Of a stretch of DNA of 64,000 nt, positions 9,728 through 18,575 are shown one piece after another. Under the pieces are notes generated by a model, which saw only the letters and a list, made by a program, of their open reading frames with translations, made no database searches and was not told where the DNA came from. The DNA is from JAAXKN01 sp050258815 (GTDB taxonomy: Bacteria; Bacteroidota; Ignavibacteria; Ignavibacteriales; SURF-24). Position 1 is the first letter of the stretch, and every line of letters starts with the position of its first letter. The stretch spans positions 10,873 to 74,872 of the forward strand of contig JBLMZM010000290.1 of the NCBI GenBank assembly GCA_050258815.1. The letters run 5' to 3'. The position numbers were made by a program, and so were the translations under genes.

Positions 9728-10567
9728 TTATACAGCTACTTCAAACTTAATTCTTTCGTGAGATCTATAGTTTAACAGTTCAAAATCATCGAACGTCAGT
9801 TCATCAATTGGTTTTTTTGCAATCTTCAGTTGTGGCAATGGCAATGGTTCACGCTTTAACTGCTCTTTTAATCCTTCAAGGTGATCATATTGTTCCAATG
9901 GTGAACCTTTATCTGCCACATATATATGTGCATCAATGATACTATGAGCAAAATAACCGAGTTCAAGCCCGGTCTCCTGAGCAATAATCTGTGTCAGCAA
10001 TGAATATGCAGCAAGGTTAAACGGAATACCAAGCGCGATGTCCCCTGAGCGCTGGGAAAGATGGCAGTTCAGTTTCCCGTCATTTACATTAAATACGTAA
10101 GTATAGTGGCATGGAGGCAGTTTGCTTTTAATGGCATTCCCAGGCTCCCAGGCCGATACTACGAGTCTTCTGCTGTAAGGGTTGGTCTTTAGTGTATCAA
10201 TTACATATTTAATCTGATCTATTTCAGTAACCTTCCAGTTTCCGTTTTGATCCTTTTCAGCACTTGGGAAATGACGCCAGTAATAGCCATAAGCTGTCTC
10301 AAGATTCCCGTTTTCATCTGCCCAGGCGTCCCATATTTTAGTATGTTTCCTGAGATTCCTGATATGATTATCGCCGGAAAGATACCAAAGGACCTCATGC
10401 AGCAATGAATTCCACATCATTTTTTTAGTTGTTAAAAGCGGAAAACCCTTGCTTAAGTCCACCCTGTAATGAGCAGAGAAATAAGAAATTGTATCAATAC
10501 CTGTACGCGACGGCTTCCGCGTCCCGTTTTCAATTACCAGTTTCACTAAATCGAGATATTCTTTCAT
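9728..10567 (-). CDS. thyA: Thymidylate synthase (ThyA type)
   Basis: Converts dUMP to dTMP using methylene-tetrahydrofolate, leaving dihydrofolate for the neighbouring FolA. The 279-aa protein has the catalytic Cys153 in LPPCHY, the QRSGDIALGIPFN phosphate/uracil-binding region and the DAHIY motif. All key residues are intact. It is upstream of folA in the same direction. The 175 bases between it and the glycerate kinase gene contain no further gene I can support. Confidence 0.97.
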   Translation of the reverse strand: MKEYLDLVKLVIENGTRKPSRTGIDTISYFSAHYRVDLSKGFPLLTTKKMMWNSLLHEVLWYLSGDNHIRNLRKHTKIWDAWADENGNLETAYGYYWRHFPSAEKDQNGNWKVTEIDQIKYVIDTLKTNPYSRRLVVSAWEPGNAIKSKLPPCHYTYVFNVNDGKLNCHLSQRSGDIALGIPFNLAAYSLLTQIIAQETGLELGYFAHSIIDAHIYVADKGSPLEQYDHLEGLKEQLKREPLPLPQLKIAKKPIDELTFDDFELLNYRSHERIKFEVAV

Positions 10568-10742
10568 TTTCGACTATATATTTTGAGAAAATTTAACCGT
10601 TAGAGTTAAGATAATGCTCTTTTCTAATATTTGGAATTAATTTATTAAAATCTGTTGAATTTAAGCTGCAGAATAAAATTCTTTTTCTGCTGAAGTTGAA
10701 TTACTATCCAGGTTTATATTATTGGGATATGCAATATACTAC

Positions 10743-11906
10743 CTACTGGATTTCCTTTGCAAAATATATTTTTAAAATATCAGTTACTGTTTTTTTTATC
10801 CCGGATCTGATATTTTGAATGCATTCCTGATCGGTGCTAAAGTAACCCGATATTTCAATAAAATGCAGGTCCGGCCTCTTAAACTGGTCCGGAATATCTT
10901 TTATTTTTCCGGCACAAATAAAAACCGGAATTCCGGTTCCAAGAAACTCATGCAGGAGCAGATATACACCCTTTTTATGTAACGACTGGGAATCAAAAGA
11001 TCCCTCACCTGTAATAATAATATCGGGTTTTATCCTGTCTTTAACAATTCCCAGATCCTGCCTCATGAATTCCTCTGCAAATCTATATTTCGCCCCCAGG
11101 AAATGGTAAAATCCTCCTGACAATCCGCCACCTGCCCCGTATAGATTGTGCACGTTCTCTGCAGATCCGGGCACTGTCAGTTCAATAATTCTGGTTATTC
11201 CCTTTTCAAGCAGCAGTACTTCTTCGAATGTAGCTCCTTTTTGCGGTGCAAAGACCATGCTGGCACCAGTTGGACCCAGAAGTGGAATATCAACATCCAG
11301 GATTAAATCAATATTAAAGGGAAGAACAGGCTTTTGCCAGTAAACTCTTTCAGCTAAATGGAAATTTGCCGGCACAGGAAATAGCTCTTCTCCATTTTTA
11401 TCAATAAGTTTCATCCCCAGGGCAGCACACATACCTATTCCAAAATCGCTTGTACCCGTACCGCCAATACCTACTACAATTTTATCAATACCCAATCTCT
11501 GGGTGGCACAGTCCTGTTTTAACAAATTGATCAGGTCACCCATCCCCTGTGAACTCAGGCTCAGAGGATGTCTCATACCTGAAGGAATAATCTTGAGACC
11601 CAGAACATCAGCAGATTCAACAAAAACCGTGCGTAATTTATAAGAATATCCACACCGGACATTCATTAAATCGTTACTGTATGGCGTCCTGATCTTGTAA
11701 TCCAGTATCCTGAGGTCAAACTTTTCGATGCATACGTTAAGGAATCCGTCCCCTCCGTCAGAAATCGGGACAGACTGAATAACCAGGTTCTGCCCTGGAT
11801 ATCTCACTGTAAATTCACTTTCAAGTGCTTCTTTAAAGTAACGGGCTATAGTAACTGAATCCGCACATTCCTTGAAACTGTTTGGAGCTACTAATATTTC
11901 CGGCAT
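10743..11906 (-). CDS. Glycerate kinase, type I (GarK/GlxK family)
   Basis: Phosphorylates D-glycerate; family members tested in E. coli make 2-phosphoglycerate. The 387-aa protein starts MPEILVAPNSFKE and has SDGGDG (49-54), GIGGTGT (146-152), GAGGGLSGG and TGEGSFDSQS, the conserved set of the family. The start lies 20 bases downstream of the HIT gene on the same strand, so the two may share a transcript. No glyoxylate carboligase or tartronate semialdehyde reductase gene is nearby, so the source of glycerate is not evident. Confidence 0.92.
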   Translation of the reverse strand: MPEILVAPNSFKECADSVTIARYFKEALESEFTVRYPGQNLVIQSVPISDGGDGFLNVCIEKFDLRILDYKIRTPYSNDLMNVRCGYSYKLRTVFVESADVLGLKIIPSGMRHPLSLSSQGMGDLINLLKQDCATQRLGIDKIVVGIGGTGTSDFGIGMCAALGMKLIDKNGEELFPVPANFHLAERVYWQKPVLPFNIDLILDVDIPLLGPTGASMVFAPQKGATFEEVLLLEKGITRIIELTVPGSAENVHNLYGAGGGLSGGFYHFLGAKYRFAEEFMRQDLGIVKDRIKPDIIITGEGSFDSQSLHKKGVYLLLHEFLGTGIPVFICAGKIKDIPDQFKRPDLHFIEISGYFSTDQECIQNIRSGIKKTVTDILKIYFAKEIQ

Positions 11907-11925
11907 AATCTCATATCCGTCTGAT

Positions 11926-12432
11926 TTACTGTTTTATCAGTTCCCTGAATGCACTGACCAGCTTGTTTTTAGTAGCAAGCAGATCCTCGGAAATAACTTT
12001 CACCTCTCCGATTGCCGGCATAAAGTTTATGTCGCCATTCCATCTGGGCACTACATGGAAATGAATGTGTGTGTCAATTCCGGCTCCGGCAGCCTTTCCA
12101 ATGTTTGCCCCGACATTGAATCCATGGGGCTGCATTGCTACACCCAGAGCTCTGGTTGTCAGCTGCAGGTTCCTCATTATCTCAGTATTTTCTTCCATGC
12201 TCAGGCTCTGAAAATCACTAGTATGCCTGTGGGGTACAACCATGAGGTGGCCGCTGTTATAAGGATAGAGATTAAGTACAACAAAAGTCAGCCTGTCCTT
12301 AAATACAACCAGGTTCCCCGGGTCCGTAATATCTGTATTCTCCTGATCACAGAAGACGCATTTATCCGACTTATTCTCATTTTTGAAAGATTCTATATAT
12401 TGGGATCTCCATGGAGACCATAATTTATCCAT
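11926..12432 (-). CDS. HIT-family nucleotide hydrolase/phosphorylase
   Basis: Histidine-triad protein of about 168 aa of the branch with an N-terminal MDKLWSPWR segment and CVFC cysteines, related to Ap4A phosphorylases and Fhit-like hydrolases. The catalytic triad is in THIHFHVVPRW, and GHLMVVPHRH precedes it. A longer frame reaches 12573, but it would overlap the EF-G gene and cross a terminator. GGGG lies seven bases upstream of the ATG at 12432, which is therefore chosen. The exact substrate is not determined by sequence. Confidence 0.9.
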   Translation of the reverse strand: MDKLWSPWRSQYIESFKNENKSDKCVFCDQENTDITDPGNLVVFKDRLTFVVLNLYPYNSGHLMVVPHRHTSDFQSLSMEENTEIMRNLQLTTRALGVAMQPHGFNVGANIGKAAGAGIDTHIHFHVVPRWNGDINFMPAIGEVKVISEDLLATKNKLVSAFRELIKQ

Positions 12433-12450
12433 ATACATGCCCCGTTCTGT

Positions 12451-12483
12451 AAAAAAAAAGGCGGAAGAATAGTCCTCCGCCTT
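12451..12483 (-). terminator. Rho-independent terminator after the EF-G paralogue
   Basis: Read on the minus strand, an AAGGCGGA-type stem of about 10-11 bp closes on TTCCGCCTT and is followed by nine T residues. It lies between the stop of the EF-G-like gene (12503) and the ATG of the HIT gene (12432), separating the two transcripts and supporting the shorter HIT start. Confidence 0.9.
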
Positions 12484-12502
12484 GAATTCAATAAATAGAA
12501 AA

Positions 12503-14593
12503 TTATTCTTCTTCTCTCGATTTTTTGTACTCTTCAATAATTTTACCTTCAACTTCCTTGGGTACCTCTTCATAATGAGAAAATTTCATCTTGTAGATAC
12601 CACGTCCGGAAGTCAGGCTTCTCAGGTGAGTAGAATATCTGTACAATTCTGAAAGCGGCACGTTTGCCTTGATGATCTGGAATGGGCCTTCAGAATCCAT
12701 ACCGAGGATTTTACCGCGCCGGCTGGACAGGTTACCCATAACATCACCCATGAACTCTTCAGGTACAGTAACTTCCACTTCGTATATCGGTTCCAGAATC
12801 ACGGGTTTTGCATCCATAAAGCCCTTTTTGAATGCCTGCGAAGCGGCAATCTTAAAGGACATTTCATCTGAATCCACGTCGTGGAAAGATCCAAAGAATA
12901 ATGTAGTTTTAATATCGATTATTTTTGAGCCGGTCAGAATTCCGCGCTGCATCGTTTCAACGACACCTTTTTCTACTGCGGGAACAAATCTTCCGGGGAT
13001 AACACCACCGACTATTGCATTTACAAACTCGAAACCTGTTCCCCTGGGGAGAGGTTCGATTTTCAGGAAAACGTGTCCATACTGGCCGCGTCCACCGGAC
13101 TGTTTCTTGTGTTTGTACTCTGCAGAGTCACAGCGTCCCTTGATTGTTTCCCTGTAAGGAATCCTGGGTTCTGCCAGATCCACTTCAACTCCATACCTGT
13201 CTTTTAACATTTTAACTGCAAGAGACAGCTGCAGTTCGCCCTGTCCTGATACAATAGTCTGACTCAGTTCTGGATCGAATTTAACAGAAAATGTGGGATC
13301 TTCTTCGTGCAACGTATGCAGACCAGCTGAAATCTTGTCTTCATCTCCCTTGGCTTTAGGAATAATGGCGCCATTGATGATAGCTTCCGGAAATTTCACA
13401 GGAGGTAACACAACCGGGAAATTTTTTGAAGTAAGAGTGTTACTGGTATGAGTATCCTTCAATTTCACAACAGCACCAAAATCACCGGCATAGATTTTTG
13501 CAGCATCTTTCCTGTTCTTGCCATTCAGGAAAAACATCTGGCTCAATCTTTCAGTTTTTCCGTTGTTCTGGTTAATCAGGTCCAGGCCTGCGCTTACCGA
13601 ACCAGAAAAAACCTTAAATACTGAAAGTTCACCTACGTGCTGTTCAGACAGTGTTTTGAATACAAACATTACGGGTTCAGCCTTTGAATCACATGGTACT
13701 GCAACTTTCTGGTCCTTGTCCTTCAAGATTCCCTCAATTCCATCTCTTTCAACAGGCGAAGGGAAATATTTAGAAGCAAAATCCAGGAAGTTATTTACGC
13801 CAACACCTTTAATAGCTGAAACTGCAAAAGCAGGAATCAGACCTCTTTTCAGAACGGCTAATTTGAGCCCTCGCTGTAACTCATCTTCAGTGAGCGTACC
13901 ATTTTCAAAAAACGTATTTAACAGGTCCTCATCCGATTCAGCAACTTTCTCTACCAAAGCTTCCCTTAAAGATTCAGCCTGGGCTTTTACATCTGCCGGG
14001 ATTTCAGTTTCAGTAATTTTCTTGCTGCCTGCGGTGCCATAGGTATAAGCTTTTTGTTTGATGACATCAACAACAGTATCGAAATTAACACCTTCCTTTG
14101 CCGGGAAAGTCACGACAGTTACATCAGAACTTAACCTGTCTTTAGCCCCATCTATCGTTTCATTAAACTTTGAATGTTCATTATCAACTTTATTAATAAG
14201 AACAGCTGCCGGCAGTTGATATTCTTTTACAAAATTCCATGTAGCTTCACTTCCTACTTCTACTCCTTCAGCAGATTTAAGTACAGCTATTGCAGTATCT
14301 GCAACATGAAGAGAGCTTTTTACCTGTCCAATAAAATCAGAGTAACCTGGAGTATCCAAGATGTTAATTTTGGTATTATTCCATTCAACGTGAAGAGGAG
14401 TGGCAGCAATTGAGATTTGTCTTTCAATTTCATTGGTATTATAATCAGAGGTCGTATTTCCTTCTTCGACCTTACCAATTCTATTAATTTCACCACCTGT
14501 AAACAGTATTAACTCAGATAACGAAGTTTTACCGCTTCCGCCATGACCAATGAACGCAATATTCCGGATAGAATCCGATCCGTATTCTTTCAA
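12503..14593 (-). CDS. Elongation factor G-like translational GTPase (EF-G paralogue)
   Basis: A 696-aa five-domain GTPase of the EF-G superfamily. G1 is GHGGSGKT (16-23), G3 DTPG (80-83), G4 NKVD (134-137), and a SAIKG-type G5 is present. Switch I reads ERQISI where canonical EF-G has ERGITI, and the N terminus (SDSIRNIAFIGHGGSGKTSL) matches the divergent EF-G2-like group rather than the housekeeping FusA. It is not in a str operon (no rpsL, rpsG or tuf). Likely a second EF-G with a specialised role, for example in recycling or stress; the family function is unsettled. Confidence 0.88.
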   Translation of the reverse strand: MKEYGSDSIRNIAFIGHGGSGKTSLSELILFTGGEINRIGKVEEGNTTSDYNTNEIERQISIAATPLHVEWNNTKINILDTPGYSDFIGQVKSSLHVADTAIAVLKSAEGVEVGSEATWNFVKEYQLPAAVLINKVDNEHSKFNETIDGAKDRLSSDVTVVTFPAKEGVNFDTVVDVIKQKAYTYGTAGSKKITETEIPADVKAQAESLREALVEKVAESDEDLLNTFFENGTLTEDELQRGLKLAVLKRGLIPAFAVSAIKGVGVNNFLDFASKYFPSPVERDGIEGILKDKDQKVAVPCDSKAEPVMFVFKTLSEQHVGELSVFKVFSGSVSAGLDLINQNNGKTERLSQMFFLNGKNRKDAAKIYAGDFGAVVKLKDTHTSNTLTSKNFPVVLPPVKFPEAIINGAIIPKAKGDEDKISAGLHTLHEEDPTFSVKFDPELSQTIVSGQGELQLSLAVKMLKDRYGVEVDLAEPRIPYRETIKGRCDSAEYKHKKQSGGRGQYGHVFLKIEPLPRGTGFEFVNAIVGGVIPGRFVPAVEKGVVETMQRGILTGSKIIDIKTTLFFGSFHDVDSDEMSFKIAASQAFKKGFMDAKPVILEPIYEVEVTVPEEFMGDVMGNLSSRRGKILGMDSEGPFQIIKANVPLSELYRYSTHLRSLTSGRGIYKMKFSHYEEVPKEVEGKIIEEYKKSREEE

Positions 14594-14625
14594 GTGACCT
14601 CCACAAAGTTAATATTTTCTCTTAT

Positions 14626-15021
14626 TTATTTATTTTTTAGAGTAGTCCAGAAGGCCGATATTCCTCGTGAAACTCCAACTACTTTCTTAAACCAGTCGGC
14701 ACCCGGATTCTCAATATTAGCTTTTATTTGTTTTGTCTTATGCAGAAGGTCGTCAGCCTTATCTTTAAGGTTTTCAATAATCAGTTTGACAGCCTTTACA
14801 ACTGACTCGACTTCCTCTGTGATTAAAACAACTTTGCCACTTAAAATATCTACGTTCGTTAGAATAGGATCAACTTTTGCCTTAATTTGTTCTACATCCC
14901 GTTGAACCGAAGCAATAGTTTTAGTTATTTGCTTGAGAGTTACCACAAGATAAATGCATAATATAGATGCCGATATTAATAGCACTATTAAAAATATACG
15001 TACGGCTATTTCCCAATCCAT
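14626..15021 (-). CDS. Small membrane-anchored coiled-coil protein, DUF948-like
   Basis: 131 aa. One N-terminal transmembrane segment (about 7-28) is followed by a long amphipathic helical region with heptad-like hydrophobics (TIASVQRDVEQIKAKVDPIL), as in DUF948 proteins. No catalytic motif is visible. It lies upstream of the EF-G paralogue and downstream of a YtxH gene; DUF948 and YtxH genes often sit together in other bacteria. An envelope or stress-related role is inferred only from family and context. Confidence 0.7.
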   Translation of the reverse strand: MDWEIAVRIFLIVLLISASILCIYLVVTLKQITKTIASVQRDVEQIKAKVDPILTNVDILSGKVVLITEEVESVVKAVKLIIENLKDKADDLLHKTKQIKANIENPGADWFKKVVGVSRGISAFWTTLKNK

Positions 15022-15118
15022 AGAATTTCCTCCTTCTTAAATGACGTTACTATTAGTTTTCGGAATAGAATAAACTAAAATAGTTGAAGGAACCAGTAAC
15101 AAAGACTTTCTGCTGAGA

Positions 15119-15535
15119 CTATGACTTCTGTTCGTTCTTGTATGCATCAACACCAGCCTTGAAAGCACTCTTTAGCTTATCACCCTCTCTTTCAACGGTA
15201 TCTTTACCGGTACTTAGAAAATCATTTGCCTTGCCCTTTGCGTCGTGCATGATTTTTTCGGCATCCTGTAACAGATCATCCACTTTTACCTTTGCATCAG
15301 AGATAAGCTTTTCGGACTTTTTTTTTCCGTCATTAATTAATTCTATGGCTTTTTCTTTAGCTTCAGCAAGATATTGTTCAGCGTCTTCCTTCAGTTCGTC
15401 AGTCTTTTCTTTAATATCGCTTCTCAATTCCTTGCCGCTTTTAGGGGCATATAGAAGAGCAACAATAGAACCGACAACAGAACCGGTAATAAAACCGATC
15501 AACATTCCTTTTCCAAGACCATTATCTCTTGACAT
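15119..15535 (-). CDS. YtxH-domain protein
   Basis: 138 aa. An N-terminal glycine-rich transmembrane segment (about 9-27) leads into the YtxH signature LYAPKSGKELR. A lysine/glutamate/alanine-rich helical tail follows (coiled-coil or LEA-like). AAGGAGG lies six bases before the ATG at 15535, a strong ribosome site. Two further YtxH proteins occur at 48.4 and 48.9 kb. Family members are general-stress or envelope-associated in other bacteria; the molecular function is unknown. Confidence 0.8.
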   Translation of the reverse strand: MSRDNGLGKGMLIGFITGSVVGSIVALLYAPKSGKELRSDIKEKTDELKEDAEQYLAEAKEKAIELINDGKKKSEKLISDAKVKVDDLLQDAEKIMHDAKGKANDFLSTGKDTVEREGDKLKSAFKAGVDAYKNEQKS

Positions 15536-15642
15536 AGTGCCTCCTTAATTTTTAATAGTTCTAAGTAAAATAACAAGCCATCGGTTGAAAATCAACCAAA
15601 TTGACCCTTCAGTTACTGGAGAATTCAGTTATCGTGTGATCC

Positions 15643-15696
15643 AAATAAGAAACGAAGCAATTTTAAGACATTGAATACAAGTTTAAAATTGCTTCG
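15643..15696 (-). terminator. Rho-independent terminator after icd
   Basis: A perfect 14-bp inverted repeat (CGAAGCAATTTTAA and its complement, 15653-15666 and 15683-15696) with a 16-base loop. On the minus strand it is followed by a T-rich stretch. It lies about 70 bases past the icd stop and ends the SpoIID-maf-flippase-icd transcript. Confidence 0.8.
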
Positions 15697-15765
15697 ATTA
15701 TTAAAGTCAATGCATACTACAGTAACTTTCTGAAATGAACATAATATATTTTAAGTATATCAAAT

Positions 15766-17019
15766 TTACTTCATATTATCTACAATTGCACGCGCAAACT
15801 GAGAAGTTTTTACTTCTTTTGCACCATTCATCAGTCGTGCAAAGTCATAAGTAACAACCTTGGATTTAATAGTCCGGGTTATTGCTTTTTCAATGAGTTG
15901 TGCGGCTTCTTTCCAGCCCATATATTCAAACATCATTACACCCGACAGAATAACAGAACCTGGATTTATCTTGTCCAGCCCGGCATATTTGGGTGCAGTA
16001 CCATGGGTTGCCTCGAAAAGAGCGACAAAATAGCTTATATTAGCACCTGGTGCAATACCAAGTCCGCCTACCTGTGCTGCTGCAGCATCCGAAAGATAAT
16101 CTCCATTAAGGTTCGGAGTAGCAACCACGTCATATTCGTCCGGTCTTAACAACAGCTGCTGGAACATGCTATCTGCAATCCTGTCCTTAATGAGAATCTT
16201 ACCTTCGGGCAGCTTGCCTTTATAGGTTTTATTCAATTCTTCTTCAGTTACAATTACGTCAGAAAACTCCTGCTTTGCAATTTTATAACCCCATTCCTTG
16301 AATGATCCTTCTGTGAACTTCATTATATTGCCTTTGTGCACCAGAGTCACGCTCTTCCTGTTATTCGCAATTGCATATTCGATTGCTTTTTTAACCAGTC
16401 TGACCGAACCGAATTCACTCATTGGTTTTATGCCTATACCTGAGTTCGGACGAACATCTTTCTTTAATTTATCAGTCAGGAAAGTTATAATTTCATTAGC
16501 TTCTTTGGACCCTGCCTTGAATTCTATACCTGCATAAACATCTTCAGTATTTTCTCTGAAAAGTACGATGTCCAGATCCTGAGGACGTTTCATTGGGCTA
16601 GGTGTACCGGCATAATATTTTACCGGACGTACACACGCAAATAGATCGAGTTTCTGTCTGAGTGTTACGTTCAGACTTCTGATGCCTCCTCCAACCGGTG
16701 TAGTCAAAGGTCCTTTAATGGCAACAACATATTCTCCGATAGCCTTAATAGTTTCTTCAGGCAGCCATTTATTCTTACCATAAATTCCAAGTGCCTTCTC
16801 TCCGGCATATATTTCCATCCAGGATACTTTTCTTTTTCCCTTATAAGCTTTTTTTACAGCAGCATCAAATACCAACTGTGAAGCCTTCCAGATATCAGGT
16901 CCGGTGCCGTCACCCTCAATAAATGGGATAATGGGATTATCAGGTACTACTAATTTATTATCCTGTACGGTTATTTTTGAACCCTGAGCCGGGACGTTAA
17001 TATGTTTAAATTTTGCCAT
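15766..17019 (-). CDS. icd: Isocitrate dehydrogenase, NADP-dependent, E. coli type
   Basis: Oxidatively decarboxylates isocitrate to 2-oxoglutarate in the TCA cycle. The 417-aa length matches E. coli Icd (416). IEGDGTGPDIW is near residue 34. Ser115, Asn117, Arg121 and Arg131 align with the E. coli isocitrate-binding residues (Ser113 is the regulatory phosphorylation site). HGTAPKYAG and the later TYDFARLM region carry the Lys-Tyr/Tyr determinants of NADP use. The start is 14 bases downstream of the flippase-like gene, so it appears to be the last gene of a four-gene run. No aceK is seen in the window. Confidence 0.95.
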   Translation of the reverse strand: MAKFKHINVPAQGSKITVQDNKLVVPDNPIIPFIEGDGTGPDIWKASQLVFDAAVKKAYKGKRKVSWMEIYAGEKALGIYGKNKWLPEETIKAIGEYVVAIKGPLTTPVGGGIRSLNVTLRQKLDLFACVRPVKYYAGTPSPMKRPQDLDIVLFRENTEDVYAGIEFKAGSKEANEIITFLTDKLKKDVRPNSGIGIKPMSEFGSVRLVKKAIEYAIANNRKSVTLVHKGNIMKFTEGSFKEWGYKIAKQEFSDVIVTEEELNKTYKGKLPEGKILIKDRIADSMFQQLLLRPDEYDVVATPNLNGDYLSDAAAAQVGGLGIAPGANISYFVALFEATHGTAPKYAGLDKINPGSVILSGVMMFEYMGWKEAAQLIEKAITRTIKSKVVTYDFARLMNGAKEVKTSQFARAIVDNMK

Positions 17020-17033
17020 CTTTCTAACTCCGT

Positions 17034-17996
17034 CTAATTGTTTAATGAAGTCTCAACCGAAACTTTCCCATATCTATGTTGATAAAACGAAACGCTAAGA
17101 ACACCGATAAAAACCGCAAACCAGAGTGTAACGGCTCTAACAATAAAAGTAGAAGAAACAGCAATATCTTTAGATACCTTGCTCCTGACCAGTAAAAAGG
17201 TCAGTGAGCCATCTGTAACACCCAGTCCCCCGGGCAGCATAGTAATTGCACCCGCAATAGTAGAAAAGGTATAGATGAAAACCGCCCAGAGTATATTAAA
17301 ATTAACTCCAAAATTAAGAAGAATTATGTAATAACCCAAACATTCAAAGGACCAGGAGAATAAACTGATGACAACCATATAGACCAATGGAATGGGACGC
17401 AGCAAAATATAGGCACTTTCATATGCCGTTCTGATTCTCTCTGCGTGAGTTCTGAATAGTCCCATTTTAACTATCCACCCGATTATCAGCAGTGACAATT
17501 TTTTATGACTGATGACAAGTGACAGCAGGAGAAAAAACAGACCGGTACCGATAACAATCAGGCGCCCGTAGTTGAATACATAAGCTCCAAGAAGGGCCAG
17601 AAGTACCAGGGAAATAAAATCCGTAATTCTTTCAACCATGATTATTGGTGCCGTTTTACTGATTGATTCACCGGAAACCTGCTTGACCAGATAAGCTTTG
17701 AGCAATTCGCCCATCTTTCCCGGTGTAACGCTCATTATTAATCCCGACATAAATATAGCAAAAGAATCCAGACGGGAAACATTAATTTTTAAAATTCTTA
17801 AGTAATAATCCCATTTAAAAAACCGCGTAAGGTAATTAATAAAGGAAAGGAGCAAAAGAACCGGCAGCCATAACCAGTTGAACCTGCCAAAGGCTGATAT
17901 AACACTTTTGTAATCAGCATAGATTGTAAAACCCAAATACAGCAATGCTGCAATGGCCAGTGATCTGAAGATGTTTTTCTTTACTTTTTCCAGCAA
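17034..17996 (-). CDS. Flippase-like integral membrane protein (LPG synthase TM/UPF0104 family)
   Basis: A 320-aa polytopic protein with about eight hydrophobic segments, the SVTPGKMGELLKAYLV motif near residue 90 and a GGLGVTDG motif near residue 255, both typical of the lysylphosphatidylglycerol-synthase TM domain/UPF0104 family. It lacks the soluble aminoacyltransferase domain of MprF, so a lipid-linked transport or flipping role is more likely than lysylation. It starts with TTG directly after the Maf stop, with AGAGAG upstream, indicating translational coupling to maf. Confidence 0.82.
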   Translation of the reverse strand: MLEKVKKNIFRSLAIAALLYLGFTIYADYKSVISAFGRFNWLWLPVLLLLSFINYLTRFFKWDYYLRILKINVSRLDSFAIFMSGLIMSVTPGKMGELLKAYLVKQVSGESISKTAPIIMVERITDFISLVLLALLGAYVFNYGRLIVIGTGLFFLLLSLVISHKKLSLLIIGWIVKMGLFRTHAERIRTAYESAYILLRPIPLVYMVVISLFSWSFECLGYYIILLNFGVNFNILWAVFIYTFSTIAGAITMLPGGLGVTDGSLTFLLVRSKVSKDIAVSSTFIVRAVTLWFAVFIGVLSVSFYQHRYGKVSVETSLNN

Positions 17997-18575
17997 TTAA
18001 ATTACTCTCTTTAGTGTATCATAAAGTTTAGTTAGTGGCAGACCAACAACATTGTAATAGCAGCCATTTATTCTTTTAACAAAGACTGCACCAAAATCAT
18101 CCTGTATTCCGTAGGCCCCGGCTTTATCCATCGGGCTGCCTGTCTTAATATAATCCCTGATCTCTTCAGTGCTCAGTTCTCTGAATGTTACCAGAGTCTT
18201 TTCATGATCTATTACAGTTACTCCCTTTACCATATTACAGATTGCAAAGCCGGTATAGACGCAATGCGTCCTGCCGCTCAAAAATCCAAGGATTTTTTCG
18301 GCATCAGACTCATCTTTAGGTTTACCTATAATCTGATGGTCAAGCACAACAATTGTATCAGCAGTAATTATAATACCATTCTGTACCCTCTTTCTGGCCA
18401 GCTCCAGCTTTTGACGTGAGAGTCTTTTCACAGTTTCAACCGGATGCTCTCCATCCAGAATTTCCTCATCTAAATCCACATCAAATGAATCAAATTTGAG
18501 GTTAAGCAACTCAAGAAGTTTCCTCCTGCGTGGTGATTTAGAGGCCAGATATATCGGCACATCAGTTTTAATCAT
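17997..18575 (-). CDS. maf: Maf-family nucleoside triphosphate pyrophosphatase
   Basis: Hydrolyses non-canonical or surplus NTPs such as dTTP/UTP or modified bases. The 192-aa protein has LASKSPRRRKLL near the N terminus, the acidic TADTIV segment, GKPKDE and SGRTHCVYTG, all standard Maf motifs. The last base of the upstream SpoIID gene and the first base of this one overlap, and the flippase gene follows with no gap. Maf affects septum formation in Bacillus; here only the pyrophosphatase assignment is safe. Confidence 0.93.
   Translation of the reverse strand: MIKTDVPIYLASKSPRRRKLLELLNLKFDSFDVDLDEEILDGEHPVETVKRLSRQKLELARKRVQNGIIITADTIVVLDHQIIGKPKDESDAEKILGFLSGRTHCVYTGFAICNMVKGVTVIDHEKTLVTFRELSTEEIRDYIKTGSPMDKAGAYGIQDDFGAVFVKRINGCYYNVVGLPLTKLYDTLKRVI

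Noticed and set aside
12433..12573. N-terminal extension of the HIT protein
   Set aside because: It crosses a strong terminator and overlaps the end of the EF-G paralogue. The ATG at 12432 has a good ribosome site and the family-typical start.
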